Shown: positions 10,022 through 19,249, counted from the stretch's first letter. The stretch: 64,000 bases of DNA from Erythrobacter rubeus (GCF_014705715.1 NZ_JACXLC010000001.1:2085261-2149260), one strand, 5' to 3'. The notes: generated by a model from the sequence alone, not told the origin. Made by a program: numbers and translations.

Positions 10022-10065
10022 CGAATCCCTTGCACGCAGGGGGCAGTACGCCCGGAAGGGATTCG
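10022..10065 (-). repeat. Inverted repeat in the clpX leader
   Basis: CGAATCCCTT (10022-10031) and AAGGGATTCG (10056-10065) are perfect 10-base arms, and the 24-base interior can itself pair GGGC with GCCC. The structure ends 12 bases before the clpX start codon and would fold in the clpX mRNA. It could be a stabiliser, a regulatory hairpin or an intergenic terminator without a T run. Confidence 0.5.
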
Positions 10066-10219
10066 CCAACTGTATCTCCGCCCACAGATGAATCAACACA
10101 TGGAGGCGCATTTTAGCGTTGCGCAAGCGGGCAAAAGCCTTGCCTCGCGCTTAAAAACTCGAATTGGATTGGCTCCTGTCCCGCTCTGGGGCGAGATCAG
10201 GCGACGTCATGAAGCCAAA

Positions 10220-10924
10220 TTATTCGGGCGCGCCGCCGGAACCTTCCTTCTCGTCGCTTTCCTCGTTTTCAGGCCGCGTCTCGAACACTTTGTCGACAAG
10301 GCCGAATTTCATAGCTTCCTCAGCTTCGAGGAAGGTGTCGCGGTCCATCGCCTTTTCGATCTCTTTGAGGCTCTGGCCGGTATATTTCACGTACAGGTCG
10401 TTCATCCGGGATTTAATCCGCAGGATTTCGCGCGCCTGGATCTCGATATCGGATGCCATACCGCGTGCACCGCCCGAAGGCTGGTGAACCATGATGCGGG
10501 CGTTTGGCAGAGCGACACGCATGCCCGGCTCACCGGCGGCGAGAAGGAAGCTGCCCATCGATGCGGCCTGGCCCATGCACACGGTCGAAACGCGCGGCTT
10601 GATATACTGCATGGTGTCATGGATCGCCATGCCAGCAGTCACCACGCCGCCGGGCGAATTGATGTACATGCTGATCGGCTTCGAAGGGTTTTCGCTTTCG
10701 AGGAACAGGAGCTGCGCTGTAATGAGCGATGCCATTCCGTCCTCGACCTGTCCCGTTACAAAGACAATACGCTCGCGCAGCAGACGGCTGAAGATATCGA
10801 AGCTGCGCTCACCGCGGCTGGTTTGCTCCACAACGACGGGCACCAGTGCGCCGGTCAGTGGGTCAGTCGTGAATTGGCCCTGGGAGCCGTGAGTTTCGCC
10901 GGTTTCGCCGAGCAGATCGATCAT
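10220..10924 (-). CDS. clpP: ATP-dependent Clp protease proteolytic subunit ClpP
   Basis: A 234-residue serine protease. The catalytic triad is visible: Ser in [11 protein letters not shown], His in [11 protein letters not shown] and Asp in [12 protein letters not shown]. ClpP forms the 14-mer chamber that degrades proteins delivered by ClpX or ClpA. The ATG at 10924 was chosen because AAGAGGAA lies about 10 bases upstream; the frame also has an in-frame TTG at 10954, which lacks such a site. The C-terminal tail is acidic and Gly-rich (about 20 residues). Confidence 0.96.
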   Translation of the reverse strand: MIDLLGETGETHGSQGQFTTDPLTGALVPVVVEQTSRGERSFDIFSRLLRERIVFVTGQVEDGMASLITAQLLFLESENPSKPISMYINSPGGVVTAGMAIHDTMQYIKPRVSTVCMGQAASMGSFLLAAGEPGMRVALPNARIMVHQPSGGARGMASDIEIQAREILRIKSRMNDLYVKYTGQSLKEIEKAMDRDTFLEAEEAMKFGLVDKVFETRPENEESDEKEGSGGAPE

Positions 10925-11310
10925 GTGGGATTGTTCCTCTTGAATATCGGACAAGCAATGTCGGGGGCCGCGACGCGGGATTCAAGGGCTTTAACCAATT
11001 GGCGGGCAAAACGCGCATCGCCAGCGCATTCGACCGGTGCACTGCTTGCCGATAACCATGAGCATCACGGAAAGAAGAAAGCGGGCGCGCCGCGTTTGAT
11101 CGCTGGCGCGCCCGCCGCAACTTGCGTCCCCCCGAGCGCAAGTGGTGCGTGACCGCAAGCGCGTAATCGCCTGCACCGGTTTTTGGATCAAAGCCAAGAA
11201 TCGCAGCGTCCGGGAATGAGACAATGCCTCGGCAGAACCTTGCGGACCGTGGCCGCGCACCTTCGACGTGCCCTCTTGAAGCGCTCGCGAATTCGCGCAA
11301 TCAGTCACGC
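10925..11310. other. 386-base intergenic region between divergent clpP and amidase genes
   Basis: No convincing gene is present; the short open frames on both strands lack ribosome sites and family-like sequence. The region should hold the clpP and amidase promoters, but no clear -35/-10 pair was recognised. Its one obvious structure is the inverted repeat at 11081-11115. Confidence 0.5.
11081..11115 (-). repeat. Perfect 11-base inverted repeat, terminator-like on the minus strand
   Basis: GCGGGCGCGCC (11081-11091) pairs with GGCGCGCCCGC (11105-11115) around a 13-base loop. Read on the minus strand it is followed by TTTCTTCTTT, so it resembles a terminator, yet no gene ends there. It could end an unannotated minus-strand RNA starting within 11116-11310. 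Confidence 0.45.
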
Positions 11311-12864
11311 ATGACAACAAAATCTCTCGCTTCGTCCGCTCTTGCAATTTCCGCAGTTTTCTTGAGCGCCGCCGCTATCGCGCAAAGCAACGACAGTGAC
11401 GCCAGCATCACCGCCGCCGAGAACGCCTCGCCCATAGCAATCGCTGCAAAGAGGCATATCGAGCGTATCCAGGAACTGGACGATGCCGGGCCGCAGCTCA
11501 ATGCGGTAATCGCATACGATCCCGATGCCCCTGAGCTAGCGCAGGAGCTTGCGGAAACAGATATCCTGCGAGGGCGCACTGTACTGGTAAAGGACAATAT
11601 CGACGCAAAGGGGTTTGCGACGACCGCGGGAAGTCTGGCGCTGGAAAACAACCGCCCTGGCAGAGACGCGCCGCTCGTCGCCAATCTGCGCGCTGCAGGC
11701 GGCGTGGTGCTCGGCAAAACCAACCTGTCCGAATGGGCCAATATCCGATCGAACTCCTCGACCAGCGGATGGAGCGCTGTGGGCGGGCTGACACGCAATC
11801 CGCATGCAACCGACCGCAATTCGTGCGGGTCATCCTCGGGCAGCGGCGCAGCTGTGGCCGCCGGGTTTGCCTGGGGCGCAATCGGCACGGAGACGAACGG
11901 ATCGATCACTTGCCCAGCTTCGATCAACGGCGTCGTGGGCTTCAAACCGAGCGTCGGCATCGTCAGCCGCACCCATGTTGTGCCGATTTCCAGCACGCAG
12001 GACACTGCCGGTCCGATGACGCAGACCGTCTACGATGCAGCGCTACTGCTGAGTGCGATTGCCGGTGAAGACCCGGCGGATAGCGCCACCGTGAATGTCC
12101 CGCGCGTTAACGACTACACGGCGGGGCTGGCTGACGCGTCGCTTGAAGGCATCCGGATCGGCGTTATGCGGTCGCAAATCGGCGAGCGCGACGATGTCCA
12201 GGCCGTCTTCGGAACCGCCCTCAGTGACCTTGAGCGCGCAGGCGCGGTGCTCGTCGACATCGAATTCGAAATCGATAGCGCGATATGGGAGGACAGCTTT
12301 ACGATCCTGCTGTTCGAACTGCGCGAAGAGATGGCCAAATATCTCGCCTCCATCCCAGCAATCGATGGGCAGGAAACCCCGAGGACCCTGGCGGACCTGA
12401 TCGCGTTTAACGAGGCAAATGCCGACAAGGAGATGCGGTGGTTCGGTCAGGGCATTTTCCAGGCAGCAGAACGGACAACCGATCGCGAGAAATATGAAAC
12501 GGCTAAGGCAAACGCGCTGCGCATTGCGGGCGAAGAAACGCTCGATGCGATTCTCGCAGATAACGATGTCGAGTTCCTCATCGCGCCAACACGGGGACCG
12601 GCATGGGTTAGCGACCTGATCGGCGGCGATAATTTCGACGGGTCGATCGGTTTCGGTTCGCCTGCCGCCATCGCCGGATATCCGCACCTCACGGTTCCGA
12701 TGGGCGCGGTGGAGGGTTTGCCGGTCGGGATCAGCTTCTTCGGCGCGAAGTGGGAAGACCACGCGGTGCTAAAGGCAGGGGCTGCGTACGAGCGGGCTCG
12801 CAGCACCCAGCTACCCGAGCCAAGTTTTCGCCGCTGGGAACCGAAGGGTAAGCCCGCGCACTGA
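11311..12864 (+). CDS. Secreted amidase (amidase signature family)
   Basis: A 517-residue protein with a signal peptide (residues 1-24, AAAIAQSND) and a full amidase-signature domain. The catalytic Ser-cisSer-Lys set is visible as Lys in VLVKDNIDAKG, the Gly/Ser loop CGSSSGSGAAVAAGFA, and the nucleophile Ser in GTETNGSITCPAS. These enzymes hydrolyse amides; export suggests a periplasmic substrate. It is not GatA, which is cytosolic and sits with gatB/gatC. The ATG at 11311 starts the signal peptide; the frame opens upstream at 11224 without recognisable sequence. The antiporter gene follows after only 6 bases. Confidence 0.9.
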   Translation: MTTKSLASSALAISAVFLSAAAIAQSNDSDASITAAENASPIAIAAKRHIERIQELDDAGPQLNAVIAYDPDAPELAQELAETDILRGRTVLVKDNIDAKGFATTAGSLALENNRPGRDAPLVANLRAAGGVVLGKTNLSEWANIRSNSSTSGWSAVGGLTRNPHATDRNSCGSSSGSGAAVAAGFAWGAIGTETNGSITCPASINGVVGFKPSVGIVSRTHVVPISSTQDTAGPMTQTVYDAALLLSAIAGEDPADSATVNVPRVNDYTAGLADASLEGIRIGVMRSQIGERDDVQAVFGTALSDLERAGAVLVDIEFEIDSAIWEDSFTILLFELREEMAKYLASIPAIDGQETPRTLADLIAFNEANADKEMRWFGQGIFQAAERTTDREKYETAKANALRIAGEETLDAILADNDVEFLIAPTRGPAWVSDLIGGDNFDGSIGFGSPAAIAGYPHLTVPMGAVEGLPVGISFFGAKWEDHAVLKAGAAYERARSTQLPEPSFRRWEPKGKPAH

Positions 12865-12870
12865 TAGTGC

Positions 12871-14235
12871 ATGGATTTTGAACCGCGCCTCCTGATGTTC
12901 GTAATATTCGGCATCGGGTTGGTGCTGGCGGTTTCACTCGAACGGCGCCTCGCGAGAATCTGGCTGTCCCTCCCGATCGTATACGTCGGCGCTGGCTACC
13001 TGCTGTATTCCGCGGGACTGGGGCTCCCCAACATCAATCCGACCTTCGATGGGTTCGATGCGCTGGCTCTCGAATATGTCACCGAGTTCATCGTGATAGC
13101 GTCGCTCGCGGCCGCCGGAATTGCGATCGACCGCCCTGTAAGCTGGAAAAACTGGGGGCAGATATGGCCGCTCCTGGTGATCGCCATGCCGCTGACGGTG
13201 GCATCGGTTGCGTGGCTGGGCTGGTGGGCGCTGGGACTGGCACCGGCCAGCGCGATCCTGCTCGGCGCTGCCCTTGCGCCCACCGATCCGGTGCTTGCGC
13301 GAAGCGTACAGGTCGGTCCCCCCGGCGACGCTGAGAGACATGACGTACGGTTCAGTCTGACGGTCGAGGCAGGCCTCAATGACGGTCTCGCCTTTCCTTT
13401 TACCTATCTTGCCATTGCCGCCATCGGCATGACCTCGCTTGGGATGTGGACGATCGAATGGGCCGCATTCGACGTCGGCTGGCGTATCTTTGCTGGCTGC
13501 CTGATCGGCTGGGCAGTCGGGCGCGTGGGCGCATGGTACGTGTTCGAGCGCGAGGCGGATGCTCCGATGGAGCATATCGAGATGGACGATCCGTCAGAGA
13601 GCGATAGTGAGGGATCCGCAGAATATTCGACCCGAGAGGGGCTTATTGTTCTGGGCACGCTGCTAACGTCCTACGGCGTCGCCGAAGTCTTTCAGGGTTA
13701 TGGATTTCTGGCTGTTTTCGTAGCCGCCGTTACCGCGCGGCAAAGCGAGAATGCTAGCCGTTATCACAAAATCAGCCACCACTTCATCGATCAGATCGAG
13801 CAGATCGTCCTCGTTGCGGTCCTGTTTGGGTTTGGCGCCATGCTGGCCAGCGGGGTGCTCGATGCGCTGACATGGCCCGCAGCTCTGGTCGGTCTCGCCC
13901 TGATTTTCATCATCAGGCCGATTTCAGGGCTGCTAGCTGAGGTGAATTGCGACCTGCCCTGGCCCGGCAAATTCGCCGTCGCGTTCTTGGGCGTGCGGGG
14001 CATGGGCACGATCTACTATCTCGCCTACGCCCAGAACAAAGGCGAATTCGCGAACCTCGATCTGTTGTGGGCGACTGCGAGTTTCACGATCCTGGCATCG
14101 ATCGTGATCCATGGTGTCGTGGCCGGGCCCTATATCGCGTTTGTCGAGGGCCGCGGACACCACGTGCATATCGGCAAGGACAGCCTGATGGCGTCGCTGA
14201 GCCCCGACGATCGGTCTCCAGACTCAGAGAAATAG
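12871..14235 (+). CDS. Cation:proton antiporter (CPA1-type Na+/H+ exchanger)
   Basis: A 454-residue membrane protein with about 12 hydrophobic segments. It has the CPA core motif ALAPTDPVLARSVQVGP and the EAGLNDGLAFPFTYL segment, which carries the acidic ion-binding residues in this family. A hydrophilic acidic loop (about residues 225-250) precedes the C-terminal membrane half. It exchanges Na+ or K+ for H+ across the inner membrane; ion specificity cannot be read from sequence. It probably shares a transcript with the amidase and is convergent with tig. Confidence 0.88.
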   Translation: MDFEPRLLMFVIFGIGLVLAVSLERRLARIWLSLPIVYVGAGYLLYSAGLGLPNINPTFDGFDALALEYVTEFIVIASLAAAGIAIDRPVSWKNWGQIWPLLVIAMPLTVASVAWLGWWALGLAPASAILLGAALAPTDPVLARSVQVGPPGDAERHDVRFSLTVEAGLNDGLAFPFTYLAIAAIGMTSLGMWTIEWAAFDVGWRIFAGCLIGWAVGRVGAWYVFEREADAPMEHIEMDDPSESDSEGSAEYSTREGLIVLGTLLTSYGVAEVFQGYGFLAVFVAAVTARQSENASRYHKISHHFIDQIEQIVLVAVLFGFGAMLASGVLDALTWPAALVGLALIFIIRPISGLLAEVNCDLPWPGKFAVAFLGVRGMGTIYYLAYAQNKGEFANLDLLWATASFTILASIVIHGVVAGPYIAFVEGRGHHVHIGKDSLMASLSPDDRSPDSEK

Positions 14236-14268
14236 CCGGGCCAAGATTGGCTTGAGTATTACTAAACG

Positions 14269-14304
14269 AAAAAGGGCGAAGCGTCCGATCCAGACGCTCC
14301 GCCC
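14269..14304 (-). terminator. Rho-independent terminator of tig
   Basis: On the minus strand GGGCGGAGCGTC pairs with GACGCTTCGCCC (one G-U pair) around a 7-base loop and is followed by TTTTTCG. It lies 22 bases after the tig stop and between two convergent genes. Confidence 0.88.
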
Positions 14305-14325
14305 CAATATTTACGAAATCAGCGA

Positions 14326-15909
14326 TTACTTCTTTGCCGGAGCCTTCTTGGCAGCGGGCTTCTTCGCAGCCGGTTTTGCCGCAGCCGATTTAGCAGGAGC
14401 CTTCTTCGCGGCTGGTTTCTTGGCCGCTGGCTTCTTGGCAGGCGCTTTCTTCGCAGCAGGCTTCGCATCGGCGTCAGCCTTCTTGGCAGGCGCCTTTTTC
14501 GCAGCTGGCTTTTTTGCCGGAGCTTTCTTTGCCGGTGCCTTCTTCTTCGGTGCGGCTTTCGCCTTTTCAGCTTCGGCTTCGTCGTCGGCTTCGATGGCCG
14601 CCTGCAGTTCGTCCTGCGTCACTTCGCGTTCGGTGACTTCGGCCTTGTCGAACAGGAAGTCGACCACCTTGTCTTCATACAGCGGTGCGCGAAGCTGGGC
14701 TGCAGCCATCGGCTCTTGCTGGACATATTGCATGAAGCGTTCGCGATCTTCCTCGCGGTATTGCTGCGCAGCCTGCTGGATCAGCATGGACATTTCCTGC
14801 GAGCTGACTTCGACGCCATTTGCCTGGCCGATTTCGGACAGCAGCAGGCCGAGACGGACGCGGCGTTCTGCGATCGCCTTGTAATCGTCCTTCTCGTCTT
14901 CGATTTCCTTCAGCGCTGCTTCGGGATTGTCGTCGTTCGCCGCTTCCTGCTGAAGCTGCGCCCAGATCTGCTCGAATTCCGCTTCGACCATGGTGTCCGG
15001 CACGGCAAAATCATGTCCGGCGGCGAGCTGATCCAGCAGCGCGCGCTTCATTTGCGTGCGGGTGAGACCGGCAGTCTGCTGCTCGAGCTGACCCTTCATG
15101 ATCTCTTTCAGCTTGTCGATGCTGTCGAGACCGAGCTGCTTGGCAAACTCGTCATCGATCTTGGTTTCTGTTTCGACCTTCACCGCCTTCACGGTCACGT
15201 CGAAGGTCGCTTCCTTTCCGGCAAGGTGCTCCGCTTGGTATTCTTCCGGGAAAGTCACGGTGATAGTCTTCTCGTCACCGGTCTTCACGCCGACCAGCTG
15301 CTCCTCGAAACCGGGGATGAAGGTTCCCGACCCGATGACCAGCGCAGCGTCTTCGGCCTTGCCGCCTTCGAACTCTTCTCCATCGAGCTTGCCGACGAAG
15401 TCGATGATCAGCTGGTTGCCGTCTGCCGCCTTCTTTGTTTTGGCGGCGTCCTTGTAGCTCTTGTTCTGGCCTGCGATATTTTCGATCGCCTCGTTGATGG
15501 CTTCATCCGAAACCGGAACCACCAGCTTTTCGAGTTTCAGCCCATCGGTGCTCGGTGCCTCGATTTCCGGGAGCACTTCGAGCTCGACCGAAATTTCGGC
15601 ATCCTTGCCTTCTTCATATCCCTCGCCAAGATCGATCTTCGGCTGCATTGCCGGGCGCAAGCTTTCATCCTTGATCACCTTGTCGACCGATTCGCGAATC
15701 ATGTCGTTGAGGGTCTGCGCGTGCAGCTGCTCACCGTGCATTTTCTTCACGAGGTTCGCCGGCACCTTGCCCGGACGGAAACCGGGCATTTTGACCTGCG
15801 GCGCGATCTTCTTGATCTCGCTATCGATCTTCGCGCCGATTTCGTCGGCGGTCAGGGTGATCTGGTAGGCGCGCTTGAGGCCTTCATTGGTGGTCTGCTT
15901 GGTCTGCAT
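14326..15909 (-). CDS. tig: Trigger factor with a histone H1-like Lys/Ala/Pro tail
   Basis: A 527-residue ribosome-associated chaperone and prolyl isomerase. The ribosome-binding signature is MPGFRPGKVPANLVKKMHG (about residues 45-63), the FKBP-type domain follows at about 160-245, and the C-terminal substrate-binding arms run to about residue 440. The last 79 residues (449-527) are almost only Lys, Ala and Pro in repeats such as KKAPAKKPAAKK. Canonical trigger factors are about 430-450 residues, so this is an added basic tail like that of bacterial histone H1-like proteins. The ATG at 15909 begins the family-like N-terminus. Confidence 0.95.
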   Translation of the reverse strand: MQTKQTTNEGLKRAYQITLTADEIGAKIDSEIKKIAPQVKMPGFRPGKVPANLVKKMHGEQLHAQTLNDMIRESVDKVIKDESLRPAMQPKIDLGEGYEEGKDAEISVELEVLPEIEAPSTDGLKLEKLVVPVSDEAINEAIENIAGQNKSYKDAAKTKKAADGNQLIIDFVGKLDGEEFEGGKAEDAALVIGSGTFIPGFEEQLVGVKTGDEKTITVTFPEEYQAEHLAGKEATFDVTVKAVKVETETKIDDEFAKQLGLDSIDKLKEIMKGQLEQQTAGLTRTQMKRALLDQLAAGHDFAVPDTMVEAEFEQIWAQLQQEAANDDNPEAALKEIEDEKDDYKAIAERRVRLGLLLSEIGQANGVEVSSQEMSMLIQQAAQQYREEDRERFMQYVQQEPMAAAQLRAPLYEDKVVDFLFDKAEVTEREVTQDELQAAIEADDEAEAEKAKAAPKKKAPAKKAPAKKPAAKKAPAKKADADAKPAAKKAPAKKPAAKKPAAKKAPAKSAAAKPAAKKPAAKKAPAKK

Positions 15910-15989
15910 GGGGTGTACTGGAGCCTTCTTGAGCTTGCATTCTTTTGATTCGAAAGATCTTCGTTCGCGCTGAGGCTGCGGCGAGGTAT

Positions 15990-16074
15990 TGGTGCGGGCG
16001 AAGGGACTCGAACCCCCACATCTTGCGATACCAGAACCTAAATCTGGCGCGTCTACCAATTTCGCCACGCCCGC
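15990..16074 (-). tRNA. tRNA-Leu(UAG)
   Basis: Reading the minus strand from 16074, the acceptor arms GCGGGCG and CGCCCGC pair, the anticodon stem CCAGA/TCTGG encloses TTTAGGT (anticodon TAG, decoding CUA), and the T arm is GGGGGTTCGAGTCCC. A long variable arm fits a class II tRNA-Leu. CCA is encoded at the 3' end (15990-15992). Confidence 0.96.
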
Positions 16075-16218
16075 TTGCCCAGACGAAGCCGCGCGGGAAA
16101 CTCGAAAGCCCCCGCGCGCATCTGCGCTGGGCCTGTATCCTCGCTTGACGAAAAGGGCAAGCGTAGCGGCGACATTGCGTGCTTGTTTCGCGCGCCGCGC
16201 GCCACTAAAGGCCCGCGC

Positions 16219-16503
16219 ATGAGCGACAACAACACAAACGACACTCCGCCCGACCACCTTTCGGTCAATCCGAACAGCCCTGCCTTCGACGCCGAAGTCC
16301 TGCAGCGCGGCGTCGGCATCCGGTTCAAGGACCGCGTCCGCACCGATATCGAGGAGTATTCGATCTCCGAAGGATGGGTCCGTGTGCAGGCGGGCAAGAC
16401 TGTCGATCGCAAGGGTCAGCCGCTCACGATCAAGCTCACCGGCCCGGTGGAGGCCTGGTACGAGGATCTGGGCGACAATCCGCCGGTTGCCAAGAAGGAC
16501 TAG
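16219..16503 (+). CDS. DUF3297 family protein
   Basis: A 94-residue protein with the family core: HLSVNPNSPAFDAEVLQRG, then GIRFKDRVRTDIEEYSISEG and AGKTVDRKGQPLTIKLTG. The family is common in Proteobacteria, small, cytosolic and of unknown function. The ATG at 16219 begins the conserved part. The frame continues upstream into the tRNA region without similarity. der follows 82 bases downstream on the same strand. Confidence 0.85.
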   Translation: MSDNNTNDTPPDHLSVNPNSPAFDAEVLQRGVGIRFKDRVRTDIEEYSISEGWVRVQAGKTVDRKGQPLTIKLTGPVEAWYEDLGDNPPVAKKD

Positions 16504-16585
16504 ATTTCATTCGAAGCGGACCTGCCGCATCCGGTACCGCAGCAAACTTGCCAAGTGGCAGGTCAACCGCCACTTGCAGTGAGCT

Positions 16586-18004
16586 ATGAAACCTCAGGTC
16601 ATCATCATCGGCCGTCCCAATGTGGGCAAATCGACGCTGTTCAATCGGCTCGTGGGCAAGAAGCTTGCTCTGGTCGATGATCAGCCGGGTGTAACACGCG
16701 ACCGGCGGATGGGCGATGCCGAGATCGCCGGGCTGCAGTTTACCGTGGTCGACACCGCCGGGTGGGAGGATGAGGACGATCTCACCCTCCCCGGCCGGAT
16801 GCGCAAGCAAACCGAGGCGAGCCTTGAGGGTGCCGACGCAGCAATGTTCGTGATCGATGCGCGGGCAGGACTGACGCCGCTCGATAGCGAGATCGCTCGG
16901 TATCTGCGCGAAAACGACGTGCCGATCGTGCTGGTCGCAAACAAGGCGGAGGGCTCGGCTGGCGAAGCGGGAGTTCTCGAAAGCTATTCCCTCGGTCTCG
17001 GCGAGCCCGTCCCGCTGTCGGCTGAGCATGGCGAAGGCATTGCCGACCTGTTCGGTTCGCTATGGCCGATCATCGGCGAGAAGGCCGAAGCGGCAGAAGC
17101 GGCGGAGACTGCTCCCACCGATGACGATGAAGACGCACCGCTCGGTCCGCTGAAGCTCGCAATTGTCGGTCGGCCTAACGCTGGCAAGTCCACGCTGATC
17201 AACCGGATGCTGGGCGAAGACCGTCTGCTGACCGGTCCGGAAGCCGGGATTACGCGCGACTCGATCTCGATCGACTGGCGATGGGATGATCCGAAATCCG
17301 GTGAGACGCGCGATATCCGGATCATCGACACCGCTGGCATGCGCAAGAAGCGCAACGTCACCGAAAAACTGGAAAAGCTCTCCGTCGCCGATGCGCGCCG
17401 CGCGGTCGATTTCGCCGAAGTGGTGGTGTTGCTGCTCGACGCGACACAAGGCCTCGAGCATCAGGATCTCAAGATTGCCAGCATGGTCCTCGAAGAGGGC
17501 CGCGCGCTGATGATTGCGATCAACAAATGGGACATTGCCGAAGATGCGAGCGGCTTGTTCAACGGTGTCCGCGCAGCTCTCGACGATGGGCTGGCCCAGG
17601 TTCGCGGATTGCCGCTGTTCGCCGTCAGCGCCAAGACCGGCAAGGGGATCGATGCCATGCTCGGTGCCGCGTTTGAGCTACGCGAAAGCTGGTCGAAGCG
17701 TGTGCCCACCGCCGCGCTCAATCGCTGGTTCGATGACGCGCTCGACGCCAATCCACCGCCAGCGCCCGGGGGACGCCGGATCAAGCTGCGCTACATCACC
17801 CAGGCGAGCACCCGCCCGCCGCGCTTTGTAGTGTTCGGCACGCGGCTCGATGATCTCCCCAAGAGCTACGAACGCTATCTCATCAACGGCATCCGTTCGA
17901 AGCTCGGCTTCGAGGCAGTGCCGGTGCGCGTGACGCTCAAGAGCCCCAAGAACCCATACAACGCCAACAAAGGCGGCGGGGGCAATTACAGCGGAGAGCG
18001 ATGA
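16586..18004 (+). CDS. der: Ribosome assembly GTPase Der (EngA)
   Basis: A 472-residue double GTPase. G domain 1 has GRPNVGKSTLFN (residues 8-19), DTAG and NKAE. G domain 2 has GRPNAGKSTLIN (about 195-206), DTAGMRKKRN and NKWD. A KH-like domain fills the C-terminus (about 385-472), ending in a Gly/Asn-rich tail. Der is needed for 50S subunit assembly. The linker between G domains is acidic (TAPTDDDEDAPLG). The stop overlaps the next start by ATGA. Confidence 0.97.
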   Translation: MKPQVIIIGRPNVGKSTLFNRLVGKKLALVDDQPGVTRDRRMGDAEIAGLQFTVVDTAGWEDEDDLTLPGRMRKQTEASLEGADAAMFVIDARAGLTPLDSEIARYLRENDVPIVLVANKAEGSAGEAGVLESYSLGLGEPVPLSAEHGEGIADLFGSLWPIIGEKAEAAEAAETAPTDDDEDAPLGPLKLAIVGRPNAGKSTLINRMLGEDRLLTGPEAGITRDSISIDWRWDDPKSGETRDIRIIDTAGMRKKRNVTEKLEKLSVADARRAVDFAEVVVLLLDATQGLEHQDLKIASMVLEEGRALMIAINKWDIAEDASGLFNGVRAALDDGLAQVRGLPLFAVSAKTGKGIDAMLGAAFELRESWSKRVPTAALNRWFDDALDANPPPAPGGRRIKLRYITQASTRPPRFVVFGTRLDDLPKSYERYLINGIRSKLGFEAVPVRVTLKSPKNPYNANKGGGGNYSGER

Positions 18005-18483
18005 TGCTGGAAATTTTCGCTGCCGCAGACATCGCCACCGAGCTGATCCAACGCACAGCCAGCACACCGGCGGTCCAGCAGGCGCTGCAATCGAGCCTGG
18101 CACCGGCATTCCTGCTGGTCGGCATCGGCAGCGTCATGAATGTGATGATGGCGCGCCTCACTTGGGTGGCAGGCCGGATCGAGCGGCTGGAAGCTCAGGA
18201 CGAGAAGGACAAGGGGCCTCGGCATGCAGCCGAGGTCGATTGGCTGTGTAAAAGGCGCGCCCTCGCTCGCAAGGCGATAATGCTGTCATCCGCCGGTGCA
18301 GTAATCATCAGCATCGTGATCGCCTTGCTGTTCGTATCGACCTATATCAGCGCGCGGATCGGGACGGTGATCGCGGTCATGTGGGTGCTCACGATCGCAT
18401 TCCTGATCTCTGCGCTGTTCGTGTTCCTGCGCGAAACTCAGCTGGCAGCAGGCGGTCCCAACCGAAAAGATAAAAGCGCCTGA
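18001..18483 (+). CDS. DUF2721 family membrane protein
   Basis: A 160-residue protein with an N-terminal amphipathic part, a hydrophobic segment near residues 32-50 (LAPAFLLVGIGSVMNVM) and two clear helices near 95-140 (IMLSSAGAVIISIVIALLF, then a second). The arginine-rich loop MARLTWVAGRIERLE is typical of DUF2721 proteins. No function is known. It is translationally coupled to der. Confidence 0.8.
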   Translation: MMLEIFAAADIATELIQRTASTPAVQQALQSSLAPAFLLVGIGSVMNVMMARLTWVAGRIERLEAQDEKDKGPRHAAEVDWLCKRRALARKAIMLSSAGAVIISIVIALLFVSTYISARIGTVIAVMWVLTIAFLISALFVFLRETQLAAGGPNRKDKSA

Positions 18484-18487
18484 TGCG

Positions 18488-18517
18488 AAAAGGGCGGAGC
18501 CTTGCGGCCCCGCCCTT
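18488..18517 (-). terminator. Terminator between convergent genes
   Basis: On the minus strand AAGGGCGGGGCC pairs with GGCTCCGCCCTT around GCAA (one G-U pair) and continues into TTTTC. It lies 27 bases after the stop of the minus-strand gene at 18544 and probably serves both genes. Confidence 0.85.
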
Positions 18518-18543
18518 CCAATAGTCTCCCGCCAAGCGAGCGC

Positions 18544-19008
18544 TTATTTCAGCATTTCCACTTTTCTGAGCGCGTAGGTGCCCTGAATCTTGCGGATCTT
18601 GTTGTAGAGTTCGAGCACGGTCGTGTTGCCCTGATCGATGTTGGCTTTTCCATACGCGTCGAGGAAAGCCATGTAGCGTTCCTTGCTCGGTCCGACGGAT
18701 GCTGTGTCGGGGAAGACCACGATCAACACCATGTTGAAGTGATTCTCGCCATAGGGAACTCCGTAGATGGCGAAATCCTTGATATATCCGAGGTCCTTCT
18801 GGACCTGGTTTGCGGCCACCCACGTGCTTCTGAGCCCTTCAAGATAGGTCTCGAACTGTCCTTCGTCGACTTTGACGAGGGTCATCTCGACGACCTCCTC
18901 GGCCGGCTCATAGTCTTCGTAGATTTCGATATCGGCCAGCGCCGGAGTGGACATGGCGAGTGTCGCCGCGGCGAACCCGCCCGCGATGGTCTTTACAAGT
19001 GTTTTCAT
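18544..19008 (-). CDS. Exported hypothetical protein
   Basis: A 154-residue protein with a clear signal peptide (residues 1-25, cut after TPALA). The mature part is soluble, acidic at its start (EIYEDYEPAEEVVEMTLVK) and rich in aromatic residues. I do not recognise the family with certainty. The short alpha+beta pattern with VVEMTLVKVDEGQFETY could fit a small ferredoxin-like (dimeric alpha-beta barrel) fold, which is a guess. It stands alone between two terminators. Confidence 0.75.
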   Translation of the reverse strand: MKTLVKTIAGGFAAATLAMSTPALADIEIYEDYEPAEEVVEMTLVKVDEGQFETYLEGLRSTWVAANQVQKDLGYIKDFAIYGVPYGENHFNMVLIVVFPDTASVGPSKERYMAFLDAYGKANIDQGNTTVLELYNKIRKIQGTYALRKVEMLK

Positions 19009-19192
19009 GGAAAAGCTCCAAAGTTCGAAAGGTGCGACCCAATCGAATTGGAAGACGTACCCGCCTCAAAAAAACCGGCAGGACGGTTGTGTGAATTACC
19101 CCCGCTTCACGCTCCCTGGACGCATTGCTGCCTCCGGGACCGGATGCTGTCAAACTTAGAGTTAACGGTCTTGTACAGATACGACACAATGC

Positions 19193-19222
19193 AAAAAGGC
19201 GAAGCCGACCGGCCTCGCCTTT
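19193..19222 (-). terminator. Rho-independent terminator of bfr
   Basis: On the minus strand AAAGGCGAGGCC pairs with GGCTTCGCCTTT around GGTC (one G-U pair), followed by further T residues. It lies 28 bases after the bfr stop. Confidence 0.85.
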
Positions 19223-19249
19223 CACAGCCTCGGCGCCCCTCAGTGGCGA

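Noticed and set aside
14716..15948. 410-codon open frame antisense to tig
   Set aside because: Antisense shadow of trigger factor with low-complexity sequence and no supporting start.
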